Assembly: GCF_018688375.1 (NCBI RefSeq)
Contig: NZ_CP061318.1
Coordinates: forward strand, 248,001 to 312,000
Reading direction: 5' to 3'
Length of the DNA: 64,000 nucleotides
Source: Polynucleobacter sp. AP-Ainpum-60-G11
Lineage (GTDB): Bacteria; Pseudomonadota; Gammaproteobacteria; Burkholderiales; Burkholderiaceae
Shown here piece after piece: positions 10,368 through 18,531 of the stretch (its first letter is position 1; the number at the start of each line of letters is the position of its first letter). Below the pieces are notes generated by a model, which saw only the letters and a program-made list of their open reading frames with translations, made no database searches and had not been told where the DNA came from. The translations under genes were made by a program, and so were the position numbers.

Positions 10368-10886
10368 TTACTCTTCCGAAGGATTGATTTCAAAATCAAT
10401 GTCTGGAGTAAGGGCTAAAGCCAAGTTAGCCATTTCAACAACAGCTCTTGCGCAGTCCGCACCTTTTACCCGAACGCGAACCTGAGCTTGCTCGTCTGTC
10501 TCGCAGGTGAGAACACCATTGGCGATCGGCAATCCAGATTCAAGGCAAACGCGGGTAATGCCAGCACCAGATTCATTCGATACGAGTTCAAAGTGATAAG
10601 TCTCGCCACGGATGATTGCGCCTAGGGCAACCAAGCCATCAAACTCACCCGTCTCAGCGAGTTTTTGAAGTGCGAATGGGATTTCAAGTGCGCCTGGTAC
10701 GGTTACTAGTTTGATATCGCTTTGGGAGACACCCAGCCTTATTAGCTCTTCAATGCAAGCGGTAGTCAGCGCAACACAATGGTCTTCATTAAAGCGTGCC
10801 TGCACAATACCGACGCGTAGATCTTGTCCATTGAGGTCGGTGTCGAGTACGCCTACTGCAGATTCGTCATTAGATGTATTCATCAT
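10368..10886 (-). CDS. ribH: 6,7-dimethyl-8-ribityllumazine synthase
   Basis: RibH condenses 3,4-dihydroxy-2-butanone 4-phosphate with the ribitylaminopyrimidine to give lumazine, the penultimate step of riboflavin synthesis. Family motifs are [11 protein letters not shown], the [14 protein letters not shown] loop with the catalytic histidine, and [12 protein letters not shown]. There is a double start (ATGATG at 10,886/10,883). It lies 15 nt downstream of ribBX, which supplies its four-carbon substrate. Confidence 0.95.
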   Translation of the reverse strand: MMNTSNDESAVGVLDTDLNGQDLRVGIVQARFNEDHCVALTTACIEELIRLGVSQSDIKLVTVPGALEIPFALQKLAETGEFDGLVALGAIIRGETYHFELVSNESGAGITRVCLESGLPIANGVLTCETDEQAQVRVRVKGADCARAVVEMANLALALTPDIDFEINPSEE

Positions 10887-10901
10887 GTTTTCTGGAATTG
10901 C

Positions 10902-12041
10902 TTATTTTTTAGATTCAAATGGGGTGTAGCCGGTTACTTCAAGCTTGTATCCGGAAAGACTAGGTACTGGACTAGGATTGGCGAGTAAACGCATTTTGCC
11001 AACGCCGATATCTTTGAGGATTTGTGCGCCGATGCCATAGCTGCGGAAATCAGTTTTGCGAGCTAATGGCTTTTTAGCTGCCTCAGTATGAGTGCCATTC
11101 AATTTATGAAATTGGGCTAACCAATCCACATCATTAGGGGCTGCAATACCGGAAGCGTTCAATAAAACCGCCACACCAGAAGGTGCAGCAGCTAATTTCT
11201 GTAAAGCTTTAGCCAACGGCCAAGAGTGCGTGCTGACATTCGAGTCCAAGAAATCCAAGACGGTGACTGGCTCATGAACACGCACTAGAGTCTCTTCAGT
11301 TTCTGATGGCTTGCCATGCACTAGCGCTAAATGCATACACGAGCTTGGCGTATCGCGGTAGATGATTCCCTGAAACTTACCCCAAGGAGTATCAAACTCA
11401 CGCTCGCCTTCGCGCACCACAATGCTTTCATGTTGACTACGATATTTAATGAGATCGGCAATGCTGCCAATTTTTAATTGATGTTCTTTTGCAAACTCGA
11501 GCAAGTCTGGCAGTCGCGCCATACTGCCATCATCTTTCATGATCTCGCAAATGACGGCAGTGGGTGAGCAACCAGCCATCGCAGCTAAATCGCATCCAGC
11601 CTCTGTATGACCAGAACGGATCAACACACCGCCAGGTTGTGCCATCAAAGGAAAGATGTGGCCTGGCTGAACTAAATCATTTGGTTTTGCGTTTGCAGCA
11701 ACTGCCGTCTTGATCGTGTGAGCACGATCTGCTGCTGAGATACCAGTGGTAACGCCGCTGGCTGCCTCAATCGAAACGGTGAAGTTGGTACCCATGGAGG
11801 TGCCGTTATCTCTCACCATTAAGGGGAGGTTGATTTGTTGGCAGCGCTCACGCGTCAAAGTAAGGCAAATCAAGCCACGACCATGCTTGGCCATGAAATT
11901 CACCGCCTCTGGAGTGACGTGATCGGCAGCAAGCACTAAGTCACCTTCATTCTCGCGATCTTCTTCATCGACCAGAATGACCATCTTGCCGGCTTTGAGC
12001 TGAGCAACGATTTCTTCTGTGGAGGCGAGGTTATTTTGCAT
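10902..12041 (-). CDS. ribB: RibBX-type 3,4-dihydroxy-2-butanone 4-phosphate synthase with degenerate GTP cyclohydrolase II domain
   Basis: Residues about 1-205 form the RibB domain, which makes 3,4-dihydroxy-2-butanone 4-phosphate from ribulose 5-phosphate; the acidic [10 protein letters not shown] motif and the [13 protein letters not shown] segment are intact. Residues about 210-379 align with GTP cyclohydrolase II. However, where active RibA has zinc-binding cysteines after RVHSEC, this protein reads [14 protein letters not shown] with no cysteines, so GTP cyclohydrolase activity is very unlikely. This RibB plus inactive RibA-like arrangement is known in Proteobacteria as RibBX. A genuine ribA must be elsewhere. 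No FMN riboswitch is evident upstream. Confidence 0.9.
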   Translation of the reverse strand: MQNNLASTEEIVAQLKAGKMVILVDEEDRENEGDLVLAADHVTPEAVNFMAKHGRGLICLTLTRERCQQINLPLMVRDNGTSMGTNFTVSIEAASGVTTGISAADRAHTIKTAVAANAKPNDLVQPGHIFPLMAQPGGVLIRSGHTEAGCDLAAMAGCSPTAVICEIMKDDGSMARLPDLLEFAKEHQLKIGSIADLIKYRSQHESIVVREGEREFDTPWGKFQGIIYRDTPSSCMHLALVHGKPSETEETLVRVHEPVTVLDFLDSNVSTHSWPLAKALQKLAAAPSGVAVLLNASGIAAPNDVDWLAQFHKLNGTHTEAAKKPLARKTDFRSYGIGAQILKDIGVGKMRLLANPSPVPSLSGYKLEVTGYTPFESKK

Positions 12042-12184
12042 AGCCCTCTATTTTAAGCTGAGGAGGGGGTTTCGGGCTTTAGCCTGGCATGCCGTGGTCA
12101 ATATTGGAGCAATATCCAGTTTTTCTGACAGTGAGCGCCCATGAAAGGCCTATTTTTGCCTCTCAAGTCTCGAGAAAATGCCCT

Positions 12185-12523
12185 GTGCGCTCTCGAATTC
12201 AAAACCCCCCAAGCCTTCATGATTCGAATCAAGCGGCTAATGGATTCATCTTATTGGAGGTTCTGGTGGCAATGACCCTATTTGCAAGCAGTTGGGTAGG
12301 TTTGAGCAATACCTTTCAAGGGATGATTTTGCGCTTAGGTCAACTCCAAGGAAAAAGGGTAGAGCTCAGAAAAGAAATGGATCGGCACGAACTCGCCATG
12401 TTGACCGCTGCTCAACTAAACAACCCAAATAAAATTTCACGAAAGTTGGTTGATGAATCTATTGGAGTGTCTCGTCGGTCTCGCCCTGTCCCTAGTCTTA
12501 GTCGCACCACTCATCAAAAATAG
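12185..12523 (+). CDS. PilV-like type IV minor prepilin
   Basis: A small protein with a class III prepilin signature, G|FILLEVLVAMTLF, in which the glycine would precede the PilD cleavage site and glutamate sits at +5. The start is uncertain. GTG 12,185 gives a 20-residue leader and is preceded by a GAGAA Shine-Dalgarno-like stretch, while ATG 12,089 would give an unusually long leader. It heads a cluster of four prepilin-like genes and overlaps the next by 71 nt. The short length (about 112 residues) and PilV-like position suggest a minor pilin that primes pilus assembly. Confidence 0.65.
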   Translation: MRSRIQNPPSLHDSNQAANGFILLEVLVAMTLFASSWVGLSNTFQGMILRLGQLQGKRVELRKEMDRHELAMLTAAQLNNPNKISRKLVDESIGVSRRSRPVPSLSRTTHQK

Positions 12524-13079
12524 TGGCCAGTTCATCGCTAAGCAAATTGAGTATGAAAAATCACAGTCTATGACTGCAGAAGCAGATCGTGCGCTGGAAT
12601 TAATCGGGCGCGCTATTCGGATGGCTGGTTATCAGAATGCGCATTCAGCGATTTCATCTGCAAGAAAAAATTCTTCCTCGAATAATTACATTCAGATTCA
12701 GAAAAATAGCGGATACCGAGGATCAGATTCGCTGATGGTGAAACATGGGATATCTTCAGGGGTGGACTTTGATTGCATTGGCAATATTTTGTCAAAAGAG
12801 CGCACTAAAAATAATTTAGCGCAGCAAGGATTTTTGGTAGATCGACAAGCATCCACACCAAAAGGTGCCAAGATCAATGGCGGGTCGTTAATCTGCCAAT
12901 CGCTTGATCGCCAGGGACGTATCCAAAACACAACCTTGATGAATGGCATTCACCATCTTTCCTTTGAGGCACTTCCAGCTAGTGCTGGTAGGGCTTTTAA
13001 GGTAATGCTGGAGATGACTGATGGCACGTCCATTCACCAGAAGTTTGAGCGAACATTTACTGCCCGTAATCTGCTGTGA
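12453..13079 (+). CDS. PilW-like type IV minor pilin with no visible leader peptide
   Basis: A 208-residue protein beginning MNLLECLVGLALSLVL, which matches the hydrophobic pilin helix with glutamate at position 5. No leader or glycine precedes it: the in-frame upstream codons read Ser-Trp-Leu before the ATG. The rest is a soluble domain with a family-like GRAIRMAGYQN segment and two cysteines, as in PilW proteins. It overlaps the PilV-like gene by 71 nt and the PilX-like gene by 59 nt. Either this pilin is made without a cleavable leader or the true start has been obscured. Confidence 0.65.
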   Translation: MNLLECLVGLALSLVLVAPLIKNSGQFIAKQIEYEKSQSMTAEADRALELIGRAIRMAGYQNAHSAISSARKNSSSNNYIQIQKNSGYRGSDSLMVKHGISSGVDFDCIGNILSKERTKNNLAQQGFLVDRQASTPKGAKINGGSLICQSLDRQGRIQNTTLMNGIHHLSFEALPASAGRAFKVMLEMTDGTSIHQKFERTFTARNLL

Positions 13080-13416
13080 GTCTATTGTGATTATTGCTTG
13101 GGTCATATCGCTGCTGACGCTACTCTCAATGCTGGTCATTCAGTTGGAGCGCTTAGCTGCAATTGAAGTCATGAGTGTTAATACTTATGCCCAATCCCAG
13201 AAAGAATTTATTGTTGCCGAACAATCTCTAACTGAATGTGAGCAACATCTTTCTAATATCACCGTCCTAGCAAGCACTACTTGCGATGTACAGTCTGCTG
13301 GAAAAAATCTTTGGTTGATATCAAGCAAATCAAAACCGAGCTTGGAGATCCTCATATTTTTGGATGAAAAAAACAACATCACTACACGATTAAATTGGCG
13401 GCAGAAATTTGAGTAA
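13021..13416 (+). CDS. PilX-like minor pilin component
   Basis: A 131-residue protein with one N-terminal hydrophobic segment (about 20-40) followed by MSVNTYAQSQKEFIVAEQSLTECE. This resembles the PilX N-terminal family (membrane helix, then an AEQAL-like helix). ATG 13,021 has a good Shine-Dalgarno (GGAG, 7 nt upstream) and overlaps the preceding gene by 59 nt; GTG 13,087 is a shorter alternative starting at the helix. It overlaps the FimT-like gene by 8 nt. Role is inferred from cluster position as a minor pilin or assembly component. Confidence 0.6.
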   Translation: MARPFTRSLSEHLLPVICCESIVIIAWVISLLTLLSMLVIQLERLAAIEVMSVNTYAQSQKEFIVAEQSLTECEQHLSNITVLASTTCDVQSAGKNLWLISSKSKPSLEILIFLDEKNNITTRLNWRQKFE

Positions 13417-13957
13417 GCAAGATCAAGGATATAGCTTGTTAGAGTTGATGGCTGTTGTATCGATCATTGCCATTATTGCAGTATCGACATTACCTTTATT
13501 GCATGAGCAAATGGCCGCACGAGAAATCGACATCATTGCCAGACGTTTTATTGCGCATGCTCAATTTGCAAGAGCTCAAGCATTTGTATTGGCTACGCCC
13601 GTACGCATCACTCCATTGAATGGTGGTCTTTGGGAGGAGGGTTGGGTGGTTAAAAATGTTTGTGATGAACGTCAGCCAAAATCAACGTGTGCTGAACGGC
13701 AGTGGATTTCCCAAGGCGATCTTGCGCGGGTGTATTTCAAGGGCGGAGGTAAGCAGTTTATTGACCCTCATACCTCCAAGCGGGGTATTTTGTTTAATCT
13801 TGCTGGCGCTGCAAAGACAGCCCATGGCGGGTTTGTTGCCAATCGCCTGATCCTAGGTCACGACCGAGATTCTGGGCTCGAGCGGCACCTCATCTTAGGC
13901 AGCGGGGGTCGCTGGAGAATTTGCGATCCAATCAAGGACTCCAAAGCCTGCAAGTAG
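13409..13957 (+). CDS. FimT/GspH-like type IV prepilin
   Basis: A 182-residue prepilin starting at TTG 13,409. It has a 7-residue leader ending in glycine followed by YSLLELMAVVSIIAII, a textbook PilD cleavage and methylation site with glutamate at +5. The C-terminal domain (RFIAHAQFARAQAF, later ILGSGGRWRIC) matches GspH/FimT pseudopilins. It is the last of the four overlapping prepilin genes and is followed 47 nt later by ribD. Confidence 0.75.
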   Translation: MSKQDQGYSLLELMAVVSIIAIIAVSTLPLLHEQMAAREIDIIARRFIAHAQFARAQAFVLATPVRITPLNGGLWEEGWVVKNVCDERQPKSTCAERQWISQGDLARVYFKGGGKQFIDPHTSKRGILFNLAGAAKTAHGGFVANRLILGHDRDSGLERHLILGSGGRWRICDPIKDSKACK

Positions 13958-14004
13958 GGCGGGTAAAGTTGCCGCTTCTGCCCACAATCGGTTTTAATAG
14001 ACCC

Positions 14005-15120
14005 ATGTACACCGCAGTCGACCATCAATTTATGAGCCAGGCCTTAGTCGAGGCTCAAAATGCCCTTTACCTTTCTAACCCCAACCCACGGGTGGGATGC
14101 ATCATTGTGAAAGATGGAGAAGTGATTGGCCGCGGGCATACCCAAAGAGTGGGCGGACCCCATGCGGAAGTTCAGGCTTTAGCGGATGTGAAGTCAAAAG
14201 GACTGGACCCTGCCAGATCAACGGTGTACGTCACCTTAGAGCCTTGCAATCACACCGGTAGAACCCCGCCTTGTGTCGATGCTCTAATTGCAGCCAAGCC
14301 CGCCATGGTGATTGTGGCGATGTCAGATCCCAACCCTCTAGTTGGTGGCAAAGGCCTTGAGCGATTAAAGGCTGCGGGCATTGATGTTCGGTGTGGTTTA
14401 TTGGAATCTGAAGCCCAAGCATTAAACCGAGGATTTATTTCTAGGATGGCTAGAGGCTTGCCTTGGGTTCGTATGAAGATCGCTGCCAGCTTAGATGGCA
14501 AGACGGCTTTACCTGATGGCCAAAGCCAATGGATTACCAGCCCCTTAGCCCGGGTAGATGGCCATCATTGGCGTGCACAGGCTTGCGCTATATTGACTGG
14601 TGTAGGCACAGTTAAAGAAGATGACCCAAGTCTCAATGTTCGTGATGTCAAAACTGAGCGCCAGCCCTGGAAAATTATTGTGGACTCCAAGCTCGAGACG
14701 CCTCTGAACGCGAAGGTGTTGAGTAACCCAAAAATAGCTGGTGTCATTTTGGTTTGCGCTTCATTAGATTCTCGAGGGAGTCAAGATAAGGCAAAAGCAT
14801 TCGAGACTCTTGGCGTTGAAGTCATTTCGATGGCTAATGCCAATGGCAAGGTGGACTTACCAAAACTCTTTGCGTATTTAGCAAAAGAGCGCCACATGAG
14901 TGAAATCCATGTCGAAGCTGGATTTAAGCTCAATGGATCTCTATTGAGAGAAGATTGTGTTGATGAACTCTTACTCTATTACGCACCCTTCTTGATGGGT
15001 GAAAGTATTGGTATGGCAAACATCTCTCCATTGACAGCTTTGGATCAGCGTCACGATTGGCAAATCATCGATCAAAGTCTGTTTGGCCCTGATCTTCGTT
15101 TGCGCCTGAGCAAGAAGTAG
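14005..15120 (+). CDS. ribD: Bifunctional diaminohydroxyphosphoribosylaminopyrimidine deaminase / 5-amino-6-(5-phosphoribosylamino)uracil reductase
   Basis: RibD performs the second and third steps of riboflavin synthesis. The N-terminal deaminase domain has the zinc motifs HAEVQAL (histidine about residue 54) and EPCNHTGRTPPC (about 79-90). The C-terminal reductase domain begins near MKIAASLDGKTA. Starting at ATG 14,005 gives 371 residues, the usual size; longer upstream frames overlap the FimT-like gene. ribE follows 54 nt downstream. Confidence 0.95.
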   Translation: MYTAVDHQFMSQALVEAQNALYLSNPNPRVGCIIVKDGEVIGRGHTQRVGGPHAEVQALADVKSKGLDPARSTVYVTLEPCNHTGRTPPCVDALIAAKPAMVIVAMSDPNPLVGGKGLERLKAAGIDVRCGLLESEAQALNRGFISRMARGLPWVRMKIAASLDGKTALPDGQSQWITSPLARVDGHHWRAQACAILTGVGTVKEDDPSLNVRDVKTERQPWKIIVDSKLETPLNAKVLSNPKIAGVILVCASLDSRGSQDKAKAFETLGVEVISMANANGKVDLPKLFAYLAKERHMSEIHVEAGFKLNGSLLREDCVDELLLYYAPFLMGESIGMANISPLTALDQRHDWQIIDQSLFGPDLRLRLSKK

Positions 15121-15174
15121 AAAATAAGAAACAACGATTCAAGAAAATTAAAAATACCTATTAAAGATCTCGCT

Positions 15175-15792
15175 ATGTTTACTGGAATTATTACTGCAGT
15201 TGGCCAAATCAAAAGTGCTCAAGCTAAAGGTGATGGCCTTCATCTGGTGGTTGAGGTGCCTGATGGATATCTTGATGATGTTGAATTGGGAGACAGCATT
15301 GCTATTCAGGGCGCATGCATGACTGCCACTGAATTTACTGAAAATACTTTTGCTTTGGACATCTCACGCGAGTCTTTAAACAAGACGGTTGGCTTAGATA
15401 AAGTTGGCTCAGTCAATTTAGAAAAAGCCTTGCGACTCAATGATCGCTTGGGCGGTCATTTGGTGAGTGGTCATGTGGATGGGGTTGGCAAGGTTGCGCA
15501 CTTTGCAACTGTCGCTGACGATGCTTATGGTTCTTGGCTTCTGCAAATCGAAGCCCCCAAGGCATTAGCGCCATTCTTGGCATACAAGGGATCGATTGTT
15601 GTTAATGGTGTTTCATTGACGGTTAATAAAACGCAAGACAGTAAAGATGCTTGCTTGGTAGATATCAACATCATTCCCCACACTCTTGAGAATACGACCC
15701 TAGGCAAGTTAAAGCAGGGAGATGCGGTGAATTTAGAGGTAGATTTAATTGCGCGTTATGTTGCGCGGATGCTGGAAACTCAACCTAGGTAA
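15175..15792 (+). CDS. ribE: Riboflavin synthase, alpha chain
   Basis: This enzyme dismutates two lumazine molecules to riboflavin. The 205-residue protein has the diagnostic MFTGII N-terminus and two tandem lumazine-binding repeats, the first with GACMT and the second with NGVSLTVN. The HLVSGHVDG segment is also typical. It completes the riboflavin gene set of the window (ribBX, ribH, ribD, ribE); only a functional ribA is absent. Its stop codon abuts the stop of the convergent toxin gene with no spacer. Confidence 0.95.
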   Translation: MFTGIITAVGQIKSAQAKGDGLHLVVEVPDGYLDDVELGDSIAIQGACMTATEFTENTFALDISRESLNKTVGLDKVGSVNLEKALRLNDRLGGHLVSGHVDGVGKVAHFATVADDAYGSWLLQIEAPKALAPFLAYKGSIVVNGVSLTVNKTQDSKDACLVDINIIPHTLENTTLGKLKQGDAVNLEVDLIARYVARMLETQPR

Positions 15793-16083
15793 CTATTTTC
15801 TTTTGCTGGCTGCTTTGTAAACGGCTGACTGATTTCTCTTGCCAACTGCAATAATAAGAACGACAAGTTTATGGTCAATTACTTCATAAACTAATCTATA
15901 GCCAAGTGCTGCAAGTTTTATCTTATAGAAATTATCCAGGTCACCATGTAACTTGGCGGAAGCAATTCTAGGATTTTGAATTCGTTTCTCTAGCTGTTTT
16001 TTGAACTGGCTACGAACTGAGTTATCTAATTTTTGCCACTCTTTTAAAGCAAGTACATTGAACTCAAGACTATAGGTCTTCAA
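15793..16083 (-). CDS. RelE/ParE-type toxin
   Basis: A 96-residue basic protein with the RelE-fold signature: YSLEFNVLALKEWQKLD at the N-terminus, then KLHGDLDNFYKIKLAALGYRLVYEV and a C-terminal VLIIAVGKRN. RelE toxins cleave mRNA in the ribosomal A site; this one keeps the basic residues of the family (Lys/Arg around 50-65 and 82). It overlaps its antitoxin gene by 14 nt, a normal co-translated pair. Which mRNA or ribosomal activity it has is not shown by sequence alone. Confidence 0.88.
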   Translation of the reverse strand: MKTYSLEFNVLALKEWQKLDNSVRSQFKKQLEKRIQNPRIASAKLHGDLDNFYKIKLAALGYRLVYEVIDHKLVVLIIAVGKRNQSAVYKAASKRK

Positions 16084-16324
16084 GTTTTACTTTCACAGTT
16101 TTTCCGCTATTGCGTGCCTTAATAATTTTGATGAGTGAGAGATCATCTACTAAGTCTAGAAGTGCTTCATATGCTTTTGCCGACAGTAAATAGGCCTCTG
16201 GTTTGTTGTGATTCAGTACAGCTACAGGTAGGTCGCCAGCAATCTCTAAAATTTTGCTCGGATTACGCCTAAGGTCAGTCATGCTGACTGTGGTTTTGGC
16301 ATGAATAGTTTGCGTGATTGTCAT
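16070..16324 (-). CDS. Phd/YefM-type antitoxin
   Basis: An 84-residue antitoxin. The N-terminal half (VSMTDLRRNPSKILEIAGDLPVAVLNHNKPEAYLLS) is a Phd/YefM DNA-binding fold, and the acidic C-terminal tail would occlude the toxin. It precedes and overlaps the RelE-type toxin, as usual for autoregulated type II modules. An inverted repeat lies just upstream. The pair is inserted between ribE and queC, so it is a likely horizontally acquired module. Confidence 0.87.
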   Translation of the reverse strand: MTITQTIHAKTTVSMTDLRRNPSKILEIAGDLPVAVLNHNKPEAYLLSAKAYEALLDLVDDLSLIKIIKARNSGKTVKVKLEDL

Positions 16325-16335
16325 AATAAAATACC

Positions 16336-16357
16336 CATAATTTAGTGCATTATTATG
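16336..16357. promoter_or_regulatory. Inverted repeat upstream of the toxin-antitoxin operon, candidate operator
   Basis: Hexamers CATAAT and ATTATG form an inverted repeat with a 10-nt spacer, 12 nt upstream of the antitoxin start codon. Position and AT-rich symmetry fit an autoregulatory operator for a Phd/YefM antitoxin, but this is inference only. Confidence 0.4.
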
Positions 16358-16412
16358 TGTTTTTTACAAAAAGTCAAACCCCTAGCTAAATAGGGGATCA
16401 CCCAGATTTAGC

Positions 16413-17153
16413 TTAAGCTCTGCGGTAGCGCGTTGGGTCGCTTAAATTGGCTTGCTTGAAGCCTGCTTGTCTCAAGCGGCAAGATTCACACTCACCACAA
16501 GCCTCACCTAAATCATTTGCCTGATAGCAAGAAACAGTTTGCGAGTAGTCGATACCTAAAGTAGTCCCAAGTCGAATGATTTCCGCTTTGCTCATGCTGA
16601 TGATGGGCGCATGTACCCGAAAGCGATTCTCATTATTGAGTGCTTCTACACCAGCTTTTGTAGCGAGGCTCGCCATCGTCTCAAATGAAGCGACATACTC
16701 AGGGCGGCAGTCAGGATAGCCTGAGTAGTCAACGGCATTAGCGCCATAAAAAATATCTAATCCGCCCAATGACTCAGCCCACCCTAAAGCAAGCGATAGC
16801 AAAATCGTATTGCGAGCAGGAACATAGGTAACGGGGATTTCTAAATCTTTACCTGGGGTAATCGGAATGTCGATGGATGAGTCAGTCAGAGCTGAGCCAC
16901 CAAAGCGCGTAAGATCTAAATTTACAACCTCGTGACGCACAACCCTCATTTTTTTAGCAATGTGTTTTGCTGCTGCCAGCTCAGAGGAGTGGCGTTGGCC
17001 GTATCCAACTGACAACACATAAGGTGCGTAACCAAGATCTTTTGCTAGGGCCAAAATTGTGCTTGAATCTAAGCCGCCAGAGAACAAAATCACTGCAGGC
17101 GCATTTGGTTTGCGTGGTGCGATGTTCTGAAAGGCAGCGGACAGCGATGACAT
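16413..17153 (-). CDS. queC: 7-cyano-7-deazaguanine synthase
   Basis: QueC makes preQ0 from 7-carboxy-7-deazaguanine, ammonia and ATP in queuosine synthesis. The PP-loop SGGLDSST is at residues 25-32. The C-terminal zinc-binding cysteines appear as SCYQ followed by CGECESC. The 246-residue length is typical. It is the last gene of the leftward tol-pal unit, 30 nt after cpoB, a frequent neighbour in Proteobacteria. Confidence 0.95.
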   Translation of the reverse strand: MSSLSAAFQNIAPRKPNAPAVILFSGGLDSSTILALAKDLGYAPYVLSVGYGQRHSSELAAAKHIAKKMRVVRHEVVNLDLTRFGGSALTDSSIDIPITPGKDLEIPVTYVPARNTILLSLALGWAESLGGLDIFYGANAVDYSGYPDCRPEYVASFETMASLATKAGVEALNNENRFRVHAPIISMSKAEIIRLGTTLGIDYSQTVSCYQANDLGEACGECESCRLRQAGFKQANLSDPTRYRRA

Positions 17154-17183
17154 GTCGAAACGTTTCTTTACTAGACTATTGAA

Positions 17184-17915
17184 TTACTTTGTTGCAGCAA
17201 TCAGTTGCTGCGCGTCTTTTGCTGCTTCAGTATCTGGATACTTGCTGATGATCTCGCTAAAGGTTTTCTTGGCAGCCGCTTTATTGCCGCTTTCCAATTG
17301 CGCATTTCCAAGCGTCAACATAGCCGATGGAATACGTGGGTGATTTGGGTAGCGCTTAATCAGGCTCTGCAGTTGGGTAATCGCGCCAGCATAGTCTTTG
17401 TTAGCGTATTTGCTGTTACCACTCCAAAAGAGCGCCAGAGGTGCATAAGGGCTAGTGGAGTACTTTTTAGCAAAGACAGAGAAGTCGCTATCTGCTTTTT
17501 TAAGGTTACCTGCCTGAAAGGTCTTCAATGCATCGTCGTAGGCTTTTTTCTCACCAGGTTGGACTGTGCCACTCACGCCTTCAATAGTTGCGGTGCGTGG
17601 CTCAAAATTACCTAAGCGGGTATCAAGATCTTGATAATAGGTTTTTTGACTGGTGCCAATATCTTGACCTTGTTTCTCAAGCTCCTCTACCTTGCCTCGT
17701 AGCTCGGCATTATCTGTTTTAAGTTTATCGATTTGTCCTTGTAACTCAAGCTGCGTGGTTGCCAAGGACTTGCGTAAGTCTAGTATTGCTTTTCGTGCGT
17801 CGTCATCTGCAAAGAGTGCCCAAGCATTGCCGGATAACCCCAGGAAAATGGTGGCGGCACTTAAACAAAACGCTCGTGAGAGCGTTTGTTTAAAAGAGTG
17901 TGAAAGGCTAGACAT
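17184..17915 (-). CDS. cpoB: Cell division coordinator CpoB (YbgF), Tol-Pal associated
   Basis: A 243-residue periplasmic protein with an N-terminal signal peptide (hydrophobic about 12-33, ending AWA). It has a coiled-coil region around residues 40-85 and C-terminal TPR repeats from about 125, including AYDDALKTFQAGN and GNAQLESGNKAAAKKTF. CpoB links Tol-Pal constriction with PBP1B at septation. Its start overlaps the pal stop by 1 nt (TAATG). Confidence 0.92.
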   Translation of the reverse strand: MSSLSHSFKQTLSRAFCLSAATIFLGLSGNAWALFADDDARKAILDLRKSLATTQLELQGQIDKLKTDNAELRGKVEELEKQGQDIGTSQKTYYQDLDTRLGNFEPRTATIEGVSGTVQPGEKKAYDDALKTFQAGNLKKADSDFSVFAKKYSTSPYAPLALFWSGNSKYANKDYAGAITQLQSLIKRYPNHPRIPSAMLTLGNAQLESGNKAAAKKTFSEIISKYPDTEAAKDAQQLIAATK

Positions 17916-18412
17916 TAGTTTGTAGTATAAACAATGTCAGCACGGCGATTTTCTGCCCAAGCTGCTTCGCTATCACCTTCAGCTTTTGGCTTCTCTTTGC
18001 CAAAGCTCACCGCTTCCATTTGGTTTTCAGAAACACCCATCAAATTGAGTGACTTACGCACTGCGTCTGAACGACGTTGACCCAAGGCTAAGTTGTACTC
18101 TGCAGTACCGCGCTCATCGGTATTGCCTTGAATGATGATTTTCTGATTAGGATTGGCTTTTAAGAAGCTGGCGTGCGCAGACAATTGTTTTTGGTATTTG
18201 GTCTGAACGGTGTATTCATTCAAATCAAAGTAAACACTGCGTTGGAAAAGTGGGCTGCTTGGATCATTCCATGGTTGTGAGCCAAAATTACCGCTACCAC
18301 CATTGGCGCCATCAACATCATCCAATTTGACGCTTGAACAAGCTGCCAAAAATAAGGCTGTCACACCAACAAGGGTGAGGGTTGCGGCGCGGCGTGCGAT
18401 AGAAATCTTCAT
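17915..18412 (-). CDS. pal: Peptidoglycan-associated lipoprotein Pal
   Basis: A 165-residue outer membrane lipoprotein. The signal peptide ends in a lipobox LAAC, so cysteine 25 should be lipidated. The C-terminal OmpA-like domain contains IIIQGNTDERGTAEYN and LGQRRSDAVRKSL, which bind peptidoglycan meso-diaminopimelate. Pal partners TolB during outer membrane constriction. It is separated from tolB by 119 nt that hold a long hairpin. Confidence 0.95.
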   Translation of the reverse strand: MKISIARRAATLTLVGVTALFLAACSSVKLDDVDGANGGSGNFGSQPWNDPSSPLFQRSVYFDLNEYTVQTKYQKQLSAHASFLKANPNQKIIIQGNTDERGTAEYNLALGQRRSDAVRKSLNLMGVSENQMEAVSFGKEKPKAEGDSEAAWAENRRADIVYTTN

Positions 18413-18450
18413 GATCTGTCCTTTTTCCTACAAACTGAGTAACTAAATAA

Positions 18451-18499
18451 GCTAATAGCCAATATTATGCCCCTAAGAGCCCAATATTGGCTATTTAGC
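18451..18499 (-). repeat. Long hairpin in the tolB-pal intergenic region
   Basis: A perfect 13-bp inverted repeat (AATAGCCAATATT / AATATTGGCTATT) with a 16-nt loop lies between tolB and pal. With one bulged base the pairing extends further at the base. No clear U-tract follows on the minus strand, so it may be an RNA-stability or partial-termination element instead of a full terminator. Confidence 0.6.
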
Positions 18500-18531
18500 C
18501 GGAAAGATCTGGATTGGGTTTGACTGAGGTC

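Noticed and set aside
12042..12184. FMN riboswitch upstream of ribBX
   Set aside because: No RFN-type conserved helices could be found; the stretch is short and overlaps pilin sequence on the other strand.
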